Assembly (NCBI GenBank): GCA_022563115.1
Contig: JADFNY010000181.1
Location: 1 to 7,558, forward strand
Direction of reading: 5' to 3'
From: Acidobacteriota bacterium
Lineage (GTDB): Bacteria > Acidobacteriota > UBA890
Length of the DNA: 7,558 bases
Shown here: one piece after another, positions 1-5,966 of the stretch
Numbering within the stretch: position 1 is the stretch's first letter
Layout: each line of letters starts with the position of its first letter
The notes under the pieces: generated by a model
Database searches by the model: none
Seen by the model: only the letters and a program-made list of their open reading frames with translations
What the model was told of the DNA's origin: nothing
Program-made: the position numbers and the translations under genes

Positions 1-1050
1 GAACATGCTGACCACAGCGGCGATCACGAACGCCAGGTGCACCGAGATGTGGTCAACGAGGTAGGCGAGCAGGAGATGAAACGCGAAGAACGCCGACGAC
101 AGAAAGAAGTAGTGCATCGGGTGCAGGTTACGATCGTGGGTGATGCCGAGGATCACCATCACGGTCAGGAAGAAGAGCAACGAAACCGGGGCGAAGAACG
201 TCACCCTTTGGGTCAGCGGACCGGGGTTGAGCTTGTTCGGCAAATCGACACCGATGCGTTTTCCCGTCACCAGGTTCTCGAAGCGCCAAACAAGCTGCTC
301 ACCCCGGCCGCCGCTCTCCCCGCCCGCAACCGCGACGCGGTCCGCCGGCGACACGGTGCCGGCGGGGAAGTCGATCTCGGTGAAATTGGTGTTCATCGTC
401 AGCTCGAAATCCCGCACCTGCCCGACCCCCTGGTCGCGAAAGGCGTACGTCCAGGTGTCGAGCCCTCGAGAGTGGTAGGAGATCTCGATCGGGATCTCCT
501 GCCCCGCCGATACGCTGTCGACGACCACGAACACCGCGCTCTGCAAATCGTCGGCGCTGCCCTCCTGCCCGGCGACGACGAAGGTGAAGCCGTCGTAGAT
601 GGCCGCGGGCGCCGGAAACTTGAAAGACACCCGTAGCGGGCCCTCGACGCTATCCGGCGCCGTCACCGTGTAGCGGGCGGCGTAGTCGACCGTGTAGAGG
701 TCGTACCAGAGCAACCCCTTGCGCCGGTGCTCGAGATCGAGCGTCACCTCGATGTCACTGGAGTCGAGCGGCAGCGGCCGCCAGCGCTCGATCTCCTTGG
801 TCACCACCCGGGTCACGGTTTCGCCGTCCTCCTTTTCTTCCTCGATCGTCTCGCTGCGCTCCTCGATCTCGCGAATCCGCACCTGCGGCGCACCCTGCAC
901 GTGCCGACCACCCCATAGCTGCGTCACCTCGGCATCGAGCATGTAGTCGTAGGTGCCGGTGCGTTGCGCGATCGAGGCACCGAGGATGAACCAGGCGACG
1001 GTGCTGCAGCAGAAGATGAACAGGATGGCGATCAGCCGGGCGACGGTCAT
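1..1050 (-). CDS. CreD-like inner-membrane protein (partial, C-terminus beyond window edge)
   Basis: The reading frame stays open for 350 codons from the ATG at 1050 to the window edge. The layout matches the CreD family: an N-terminal membrane segment (residues about 5-25), a large extracytoplasmic domain (about 30-280), then closely packed membrane segments (about 284-303, 313-331, 336 onward). The W-G-G-R-H-V-Q-G stretch near residue 46 resembles the family's early WG..Q.v.GP region. The LHPMHY motif at 309-314 followed by a hydrophobic helix resembles the conserved LHP.QY segment of E. coli CreD. The start is supported by GGAG at 1058-1061, seven bases upstream, and by the absence of any ATG, GTG or TTG in frame back to the stop at 1150-1152. 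Residues 59-88 are unusually rich in Glu, Lys and Arg. CreD belongs to the CreBC regulon in E. coli and affects envelope integrity and beta-lactam response in some species, but its biochemical role is unclear. No creB or creC is visible here. The family call is by remembered similarity; the role in this organism is unknown. Confidence 0.72.
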   Translation of the reverse strand, partial: MTVARLIAILFIFCCSTVAWFILGASIAQRTGTYDYMLDAEVTQLWGGRHVQGAPQVRIREIEERSETIEEEKEDGETVTRVVTKEIERWRPLPLDSSDIEVTLDLEHRRKGLLWYDLYTVDYAARYTVTAPDSVEGPLRVSFKFPAPAAIYDGFTFVVAGQEGSADDLQSAVFVVVDSVSAGQEIPIEISYHSRGLDTWTYAFRDQGVGQVRDFELTMNTNFTEIDFPAGTVSPADRVAVAGGESGGRGEQLVWRFENLVTGKRIGVDLPNKLNPGPLTQRVTFFAPVSLLFFLTVMVILGITHDRNLHPMHYFFLSSAFFAFHLLLAYLVDHISVHLAFVIAAVVSMF

Positions 1051-1138
1051 CGTTGGGCTCCGGGTAGAAGTGGCACCGGCGCCGAAGCCGGCTCGGGTCG
1101 CGGCGGCCCTGTGCCGGCGCGAGATAGCGATTCCTTTT

Positions 1139-1180
1139 CTTTGTATTATTCAAAGTACTTTATATTACAAAGTTACAAAG
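1139..1180 (-). promoter_or_regulatory. Tandem palindromic operator upstream of the creD-like gene
   Basis: This AT-rich block stands out in GC-rich surroundings. It holds two adjacent 17-bp dyads: CTTTG-N7-CAAAG at 1139-1155 and ACTTT-N7-AAAGT at 1157-1173, with centres 18 bp apart on the same face of the helix if the pitch is about 10.5 bp (slightly under two turns). A further half-site follows, because TTACAAAG is directly repeated at 1165-1172 and 1173-1180. This is the pattern expected for a small winged-helix dimer binding cooperatively. It lies 89 bases upstream of the creD-like start codon, and its only obvious target is that gene. The symmetry is seen directly; the operator role and regulator type are inferred. 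No candidate regulator gene is in the window. Confidence 0.6.
1143..1170 (-). promoter_or_regulatory. Candidate promoter of the creD-like gene
   Basis: Read on the minus strand, TTGTAA (1165-1170) and TAATAC (1143-1148) are separated by 16 bases. They resemble -35 and -10 boxes of a housekeeping sigma factor. Both boxes lie inside the paired palindromes, so a protein bound there would block RNA polymerase. The predicted transcript would have a leader of roughly 85 bases before the ATG at 1050. In such AT-rich sequence, matches of this quality can occur by chance. Confidence 0.35.
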
Positions 1181-1255
1181 CACACAAGGCCACGCTCGGG
1201 AACCTCGTCAAAGGATCATCCAGCCGGCGTCGGCAGCGCGCCGCTCGCCAACCGG

Positions 1256-2302
1256 TTACTGCGGGCTCGAGCTACTCCGTGCAGCAATGGCTCGCTTCAG
1301 CTCGCGTGTGCTCGGAAGGTTGCCCTTCCACACCTGGGCGATTCTGCCGTGCCGCAGAAATACGAGCTGCGGCACGGCGCCATCGCCGGTGATCTGCACG
1401 AAGCTCGGCCACAGGAACTCGTAGGCCGGAAAGTCCGCGCCGGCGGTTCTCAGGTAGAAATCGACGTCGCCCCGGGCGACCGAATGGGTGATGCCGATGA
1501 CGTCGGGTAGTTCGGGGTCCTGCGAGATCCTTGCGATCGCCGGTCCGTTCTCGATGCAGTGCGGGCAGTCAGGCTGAAAGAGGTACAGAAAAACGTCGCG
1601 GTTGCGCAGATCGAGATCTTTGAGGCTCGGGATGCCCTCGTCGACGGCGACCTCTGCCGCCAGGATGCGCTCCTCGAGCGTGCTGGTGTCCGCCGCCAGC
1701 GTGCTGCCGATCATCGCGATCGAACCGACCGCAACCGTCGCCAGAACCCCGAGACGGAAGCGGCTGAGATCGGTCTTCCCTACCGGCGCCCACATGATGC
1801 CGAGCACGGCGAGCGCCAGCATGCCGGCGTCCTCCGCCAAGGCCTGCGGCGGCGTCCGCTGCAGCCACGACCCGAAGCAACCGCAGTCCTGCAACGTCCC
1901 CATCACCCAGCCGTAAGCGATGACACCGCCGAAGAGGGTCAAGAACCCCGCGGTCGCCATGGAAGCCTGCCTCAAACGCCACCCGGCAATCAGCATGATG
2001 CCGAGAACCACCTCGATGGTCGGCATCAACACCGTAACCGGCAACCGAATCGCCGACGGCAGCCCATAGGCGGGCAACGAACCCAAAAAGCTCCACGGAT
2101 CGCCCACCTTCAGCGTCCCGGCGAGGACGAACACGGCCCCCAGAACCATCGAGGAGATGCGCGCGACCTTCTGCAGCTTCTCGCTCGGCGGCGTGCGCTC
2201 GGCTTTCCTCTGCTCCGGCTTCGCCGGCGTGCCGGCCGGTTTCATCGCCGCGGCGGTAGCGCCGCCCTTCTTGTTGCGGTTCTTCTTGCTTTTTCTACCC
2301 AT
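1256..2302 (-). CDS. MauE/DoxX-like membrane protein fused to a thioredoxin-fold domain
   Basis: The 348-residue product begins with a Lys-rich cytoplasmic tail (KSKKNRNKK near residue 4). About four membrane segments of MauE/DoxX type follow (roughly 47-66, 86-107, 115-136, 157-172). The DCGCFG motif at 139-144 is characteristic of MauE-like redox membrane proteins. A fifth hydrophobic segment (about 183-201) leads into a thioredoxin-like domain with CPHC at 246-249 and a Val-Pro at 310-311 in the usual cis-proline position. This arrangement suggests the membrane CGC cysteines pass electrons to or from the CPHC pair on the periplasmic side, as in thiol-disulfide exchange or disulfide-bond maturation; the direction cannot be read from sequence. 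The start is the first ATG of the frame, placed before the basic tail. A TTG at 2425 would add 41 residues of unlikely composition. No clear Shine-Dalgarno is visible. The partner substrate is unknown. Confidence 0.8.
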   Translation of the reverse strand: MGRKSKKNRNKKGGATAAAMKPAGTPAKPEQRKAERTPPSEKLQKVARISSMVLGAVFVLAGTLKVGDPWSFLGSLPAYGLPSAIRLPVTVLMPTIEVVLGIMLIAGWRLRQASMATAGFLTLFGGVIAYGWVMGTLQDCGCFGSWLQRTPPQALAEDAGMLALAVLGIMWAPVGKTDLSRFRLGVLATVAVGSIAMIGSTLAADTSTLEERILAAEVAVDEGIPSLKDLDLRNRDVFLYLFQPDCPHCIENGPAIARISQDPELPDVIGITHSVARGDVDFYLRTAGADFPAYEFLWPSFVQITGDGAVPQLVFLRHGRIAQVWKGNLPSTRELKRAIAARSSSSPQ

Positions 2303-2486
2303 CGGTATCTGCGGGGGTTCGGTTCGAGACGAGTGAGCGATGCCGGGTTCCGGCGCCCGGGAAACGTTGAAAAACGGTATCACGACGCGACAGACGCCAC
2401 CCTGTATCCCGTCGACCAGCCGCAATAACTGTTCGATACGGCGGCCTCGATCTGACCCTGATGCCCTCCGGAACGAAACTCCGGCG

Positions 2487-4883
2487 TCAGCTCTCGATGT
2501 CCTTCATCTTCAAGATGAAGACACCCTCGTTCATGCTCGTGACGACGATGATGCCGGAGTCGAAGTACGGGTAGTTGCTCCACGTGCCGAGGAAACCGCC
2601 GCCGTCCTCGCCCCAAGGAACCGTATCGAAGTGGGCAACCTCGCGGATGTTCTCGCGATCCGAGATGTCGAGGATGCGCAGCCCGGAGTCGTAGTTGCTC
2701 TGGAACATCAGGTCGCCCTTGATGTAGAGGTTGTGGTCGATCGACGGGTTGTCGGAGATGTACTCCTTGACCATGATCGGGTCCTCGAGGTCCTGCAGGT
2801 CCCAGATCAGCGTCCGCGTGCCCGACACCAAGCCCGAAGTTTCATCGCCCTCGTCATTCATGTAGAAGTACTTGTGATCTTCGGTGAACCAGCCCTGGTG
2901 GGTATAGGCGACGTTCGGGTAGGACGCCGCACCAAGCGCCACCGGGTTGCGTTTGTCGGTGACGTCGGCCACCGAGATCGCCGTCTCGTTGGAGCCGATG
3001 CAGATCTCGTGGCCCCGATACTCCTCGTCGGGGCCGTTGTAGATGACGCACTGCGCGTCATGCGAGTAGCCGGTGCTCGCGTTGCCAGTGGTGATATCGG
3101 CGAAGCAGCCGGCGAAGCTCGGGTTGTTCGGGTCCTCGATGTTGACCATGTGAAGGCCACCGCCGCAGGTCTCGCCGCCGCTGTTGGCGCCGACGATGTA
3201 GGCGAAGGCGGAATCCTCGTTGATCACGATGTTGTGCGCCGCCGAGATGCGGTCGTAGAGGCTGTCGACGTCGAAGGTGATCGGCTCGCCGTCGAACTCG
3301 CGCAGGCGCTCAAGGTTGAAGATCTGCATACCGTGGGTCGGCGCCGAGTCGGCGACGATGTAGGCGTAGTTCTCGTCAATCTTGATGTCACGCCACGAGG
3401 AGGCCGGGGCCGACTCGGTCTTCGGCAACGAACCGACGTAGACCGGGTTGTTGGCGTCGGTCACGTCGAGGAAGGCCGTCTGGTCGTTCAATCCCACGAG
3501 GGCGTAGTCGTTGCCGGTCTCGGGATCCGTCCAGCCCCAGACGTCGTTGGTCATGCTGCCGCGACCGCCGCCGATCGCCGACAACGGCAGGAAGGCGAGC
3601 AGATCGACGTTGTCGCAGCCGTAGCGATCGGCGACGCCATCAACGCACTCGATCGTGCCTCCGGAGATCGGATCGAGACCCTTGTAGTCGGAGATGAAGC
3701 GCTCGGACGCCCAGTTGCCGTAAACGTTCTCCATGATCAAGGTGACGCCAGCGCCGCCATCAGCACCCGGCGCACCGACGACCATCGTGGAGCCGTCGAG
3801 GGCGAACGAGGCACCGAACCGGTCCTGCGGGGCGAGACCCGGCACCGTGACCTTCTCGATGCTGACGACGTTGTACTCGTCGTCCATGTTGTAGAGGTAC
3901 ATCATGCCGCCGTTGGTGAGGTGCTGCGGCGAAGCGATGTACATCGTGTTGCCCTCGATCTCCATGGAGGATCCGAACTGGTAGCCGGAGCCCTCGAACG
4001 GAAACACGCTGCCGATGCGAACCCACTGGTCGGCCTCGAGGTCGTGGACCCAGCGCCGCACGGCGCCGAGCGGCGCATAGGTCGGGGCGCCGATCAGCAG
4101 CAGGTCGCCTTCGAGCTCGAGCGCGGCACCGAAGTTGTCGCCCGGCACCGAGTAAACGTCGAATGGGGCCGGCTCCCAGCCGTTGTCGCCATTCCTGAAC
4201 GCGTAGACGCGGCCGGAATCCTGGAACGCCGACGGGGCGCCGGCAAAGGCCCAATTACCACTCAACATAACGGTCGCGCCGAAGGCCTCAGGACTCGGCT
4301 CGGGGATTTCTTCCGCGCCCTCGTCTGCTTCGGCGGTTGCCGTCTCGTGCTCGGCGATCTCACCACGGTCGCTGACCAGGCGGGTTGCCGGCGTCCAGCT
4401 GCCCATCTCGTTGCGGTACAGGTACGCGGCGCCCCAGCCGTCTTCGGCTTCGGCGGCGCCGACGATCAACCACTCGCCGTCGACGATGATCGAGGAACCG
4501 AACCCGGCACTGTCGTCGTCGCCGAAGGGCATCAGCGTGCCGACCTCGTTCCACTCGCCATCGACACGCTCGAAGCGATAGATGGCACCGCCATCGGCGG
4601 TCCGACTGACCAACATCTGGTCGCCGTCGACCCAGATCGACGAGCCGAAGCCATCCTCTTCCATGGCGTCCGAGGCAACGATCGACGCGACCTCGGTCCA
4701 GGCGCCGTTGACCGGACGGTAGATGTAGACATATCCAGAGTCGGCCCGGTTGCCGGGCTCACCGACGATGATCTCTTCGCCGTTGATCTCGACGACCGAG
4801 CCGTAACCGGTCTGGGCATGCACCGGCGCCGTGAGCGCCATGACGAACACGAATACAGATACAGAGAGGAGAAGCTTTCTCAC
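2487..4883 (-). CDS. Exported FG-GAP / choice-of-anchor B double beta-propeller protein
   Basis: The 798-residue product has a clean signal peptide (basic start, hydrophobic core, VHA cleavage near residue 23). Seven FG-GAP-like units follow, each of the form G-F-G-S-S-(I/V)..DG..L.VGAP, starting near residues 27, 78, 127, 200, 250, 302 and 355. This suggests one seven-bladed propeller. A Cys-containing link (C413, C423, then NVDLLAFLPLS) opens a choice-of-anchor B domain (about 413-798) made of LVIVD-type repeats of about 50 residues, such as TAFLDVTDANNPVYVGSL. Proteins of this family are exported and often carry lineage-specific sorting tails. Here the protein ends at KMKDIES with no visible membrane, PEP-CTERM or similar anchor, so release to the periplasm or medium is likely. 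The GTG start is chosen because it opens the signal peptide and has GAGG seven bases upstream. Residues 175-199 are an acidic Glu/Ala/Pro-rich insertion. Ligand and function are not known. Confidence 0.88.
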   Translation of the reverse strand: MRKLLLSVSVFVFVMALTAPVHAQTGYGSVVEINGEEIIVGEPGNRADSGYVYIYRPVNGAWTEVASIVASDAMEEDGFGSSIWVDGDQMLVSRTADGGAIYRFERVDGEWNEVGTLMPFGDDDSAGFGSSIIVDGEWLIVGAAEAEDGWGAAYLYRNEMGSWTPATRLVSDRGEIAEHETATAEADEGAEEIPEPSPEAFGATVMLSGNWAFAGAPSAFQDSGRVYAFRNGDNGWEPAPFDVYSVPGDNFGAALELEGDLLLIGAPTYAPLGAVRRWVHDLEADQWVRIGSVFPFEGSGYQFGSSMEIEGNTMYIASPQHLTNGGMMYLYNMDDEYNVVSIEKVTVPGLAPQDRFGASFALDGSTMVVGAPGADGGAGVTLIMENVYGNWASERFISDYKGLDPISGGTIECVDGVADRYGCDNVDLLAFLPLSAIGGGRGSMTNDVWGWTDPETGNDYALVGLNDQTAFLDVTDANNPVYVGSLPKTESAPASSWRDIKIDENYAYIVADSAPTHGMQIFNLERLREFDGEPITFDVDSLYDRISAAHNIVINEDSAFAYIVGANSGGETCGGGLHMVNIEDPNNPSFAGCFADITTGNASTGYSHDAQCVIYNGPDEEYRGHEICIGSNETAISVADVTDKRNPVALGAASYPNVAYTHQGWFTEDHKYFYMNDEGDETSGLVSGTRTLIWDLQDLEDPIMVKEYISDNPSIDHNLYIKGDLMFQSNYDSGLRILDISDRENIREVAHFDTVPWGEDGGGFLGTWSNYPYFDSGIIVVTSMNEGVFILKMKDIES

Positions 4884-4890
4884 GCATGCA

Positions 4891-4894
4891 CCTC
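4891..4894 (-). promoter_or_regulatory. Shine-Dalgarno deciding the GTG start of the propeller gene
   Basis: On the minus strand GAGG (4894 down to 4891) lies seven bases before the GTG at 4883-4881. It fixes that GTG as the start, immediately before the signal peptide. The open frame continues upstream for 88 more codons to an ATG at 5147, but that extension is Arg-rich, unlike an exported protein, and would bury the signal peptide. An ATG at 4888-4886 is out of frame. Confidence 0.7.
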
Positions 4895-4920
4895 GAAAAA
4901 GAAGGAGAGGGGATTTTGAA

Positions 4921-4947
4921 CCGTTCTCTATCCTTATGACGGAACGG
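4921..4947. repeat. Inverted repeat CCGTTC-N15-GAACGG
   Basis: Six-base perfect arms at 4921-4926 and 4942-4947 have centres 21 bases apart, two helical turns. The repeat lies 38-64 bases upstream of the propeller gene's start, where a promoter is expected. A weak minus-strand pair of boxes (TTCCGT and CAAAAT) overlaps it. It could be an operator, but arms of this length may arise by chance. Confidence 0.3.
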
Positions 4948-4974
4948 AATGTCGTCGGGTTGCATCTGGGAGCG

Positions 4975-4993
4975 GAGATTTCGAAAAAATCTC
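4975..4993. repeat. Inverted repeat GAGATTT-N5-AAATCTC
   Basis: Seven-base perfect arms (4975-4981 and 4987-4993) with a five-base loop lie in the divergent intergenic region, about 92 bases upstream of the propeller gene's start. The site could be an operator or a hairpin with no transcript role. It has no downstream T-run on either strand and follows no gene end, so it does not look like a terminator. Confidence 0.3.
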
Positions 4994-5102
4994 GACGCAG
5001 CAACGTGTGGAGAGGATGGCCCAGCGGGGCGCCGGAATCAAGGCGACGGCGAGCGTGGTGGGCGCGATTCTGTCGACCGAAAGCCCGGCAGGCACGATTG
5101 CG

Positions 5103-5132
5103 TGGACCGGAGGCCCGGCGCCCGCCTAGACT
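5103..5132 (+). promoter_or_regulatory. Candidate promoter giving a near-leaderless PARP-finger mRNA
   Basis: TGGACC (5103-5108) and TAGACT (5127-5132) are 18 bases apart and each matches four of six bases of the -35 and -10 consensus. Only six bases separate TAGACT from the ATG at 5139, so transcription would begin at or next to the start codon. No Shine-Dalgarno precedes that ATG, which fits leaderless translation. Confidence 0.45.
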
Positions 5133-5138
5133 CCCTAT

Positions 5139-5810
5139 ATGTCGCACGTCATCGAGCCGGCCACCTCGGGCCGCGCCAAATGCCGCGGTTGCGGCGAGAA
5201 GATCGCCAAGGACGAGCTGCGCTTCGGCGAGGTGACCGAGAATCCCTACGGCGACGGCGATCGGACGCTATGGTTTCACCCGCTGTGTGGCGCCTACAAG
5301 CGCCCGGAGCCGTTCGTCGAGGCGATGGCTGCGACACTCATCGAGGATGGATCGGTCGCCGACCTCGAGGCCATCGAAACACCGGCCGCGCCCGGCGAAA
5401 CGATCGCCTGGCTGCGCGACCAATCCCGCTTCGGCCTCGACCACCGACGCCTGCCCCGCATCGACGGCGCCGGCCGCGCCCCCACCTCGCGCGCCCACTG
5501 CCGCAGTTGCCGCGAGCCGATTACGAAGGACTCCTGGCGTATCGGCCTGGTGTTTTATGAGGAGGGATACTTCAATCCCTCCGGGTTCATCCACGTCGGC
5601 TGCTGGCGCAACTACCTCCAGGCCGAGGATGAGGGGCCGGCACAGGGGGAAGCAGCCGGCGAAGATGTATCCCGTAGAGACGCACCCAACAATGAAGCTC
5701 CCGGCGAGCCCCTCGATCCCGCGGTGGTACTGGCCCGCTTGGCGCATTTCTCTCCCGAGCTGACGCCGACCGACCTCGCCGAGATCGACGGTGAGCTCAA
5801 AAGCGCCTAG
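5139..5810 (+). CDS. Small protein with two PARP-type zinc fingers
   Basis: The 223-residue product has two copies of a PARP-type zinc-finger pattern. The first is C15-x2-C18 ... H47-x2-C50, containing KCRGCGEKIAKDELRFG and WFHPLC. The second is C121-x2-C124 ... H152-x2-C155, containing CRSCREPITKDSWRIG and FIHVGC. The Cys-to-His spacing is nearly equal (28 and 27 residues). In eukaryotic PARP1 and DNA ligase III such fingers bind DNA breaks. Here there is no ADP-ribosyltransferase, ligase or nuclease domain, only a linker (about 65-112) and an acidic, Pro/Glu-rich tail (about 161-192) before a short C-terminal segment rich in Leu and Asp. Binding to nicked or broken DNA is inferred from the family. 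The fingers could also serve protein or RNA contacts. The protein has no signal peptide or membrane segment and should be cytoplasmic. The ATG is chosen because the finger begins just after it and a -10-like box sits just upstream. Confidence 0.82.
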   Translation: MSHVIEPATSGRAKCRGCGEKIAKDELRFGEVTENPYGDGDRTLWFHPLCGAYKRPEPFVEAMAATLIEDGSVADLEAIETPAAPGETIAWLRDQSRFGLDHRRLPRIDGAGRAPTSRAHCRSCREPITKDSWRIGLVFYEEGYFNPSGFIHVGCWRNYLQAEDEGPAQGEAAGEDVSRRDAPNNEAPGEPLDPAVVLARLAHFSPELTPTDLAEIDGELKSA

Positions 5811-5905
5811 TTCCTGATCTGTCAGAGAAGACGCGGCGCTCCGCGCAGCGCGCGAGCAGCGTGGCCCAGCGTACATTTACTCCGGTGACTGCCGGGCTCC
5901 GCTCC

Positions 5906-5934
5906 GTGACGCCTGCCCGCCGGCGGCGTAAACT
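5906..5934 (+). promoter_or_regulatory. Candidate promoter of the peroxiredoxin gene
   Basis: GTGACG (5906-5911) and TAAACT (5929-5934) have an ideal 17-base spacer, each matching four of six consensus bases. Transcription would start near 5941, giving a leader of about 26 bases containing the Shine-Dalgarno. The site suggests the peroxiredoxin is expressed independently of the upstream zinc-finger gene, whose stop is 156 bases before the peroxiredoxin start. No OxyR- or PerR-like site was recognised. Confidence 0.45.
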
Positions 5935-5956
5935 TCAGCACCGTCAGCAAACCTAT

Positions 5957-5961
5957 GGAGG
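5957..5961 (+). promoter_or_regulatory. Shine-Dalgarno deciding the peroxiredoxin start
   Basis: GGAGG at 5957-5961 ends five bases before the ATG at 5967. It overlaps the alternative in-frame ATG at 5955, which would add four residues. That upstream ATG has no ribosome site of its own, so 5967 is preferred, giving a product that begins MSLRIND as is typical of the family. Confidence 0.75.
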
Positions 5962-5966
5962 ATCCC

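Noticed and set aside
37..636. A 199-codon plus-strand frame opposite the creD-like gene.
   Set aside because: Its composition is Arg/His/Glu-rich with no motif, while the minus strand shows membrane segments and the CreD-like LHP.Y motif.
1559..2428. A 289-codon plus-strand frame opposite the MauE-thioredoxin gene.
   Set aside because: It is Arg-rich low-complexity antisense of a gene with clear CGC and CPHC motifs.
2468..2484. Hairpin CCGGA-N7-TCCGG just after the anchor B stop, as a possible terminator.
   Set aside because: The stem is only five base pairs and no T-run follows on the minus strand.
2340..4919. An 859-codon plus-strand open frame that spans the whole anchor B gene in antisense.
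   Set aside because: Its translation is dominated by Val, Asp, Arg and Ala with no domain, signal peptide or ribosome site. The opposite strand has a signal peptide, Shine-Dalgarno and fourteen repeat units, so this is a GC-bias shadow.
4831..5560. Two plus-strand frames across the divergent region that run into the zinc-finger gene.
   Set aside because: Both are Arg-rich and out of frame with the zinc-finger motifs. The intergenic DNA shows no ribosome site for either.
5832..5845. Hairpin CGCGG-N4-CCGCG after the zinc-finger gene, as a possible terminator.
   Set aside because: A five-bp stem without a T-run in a GC-rich stretch is expected by chance.
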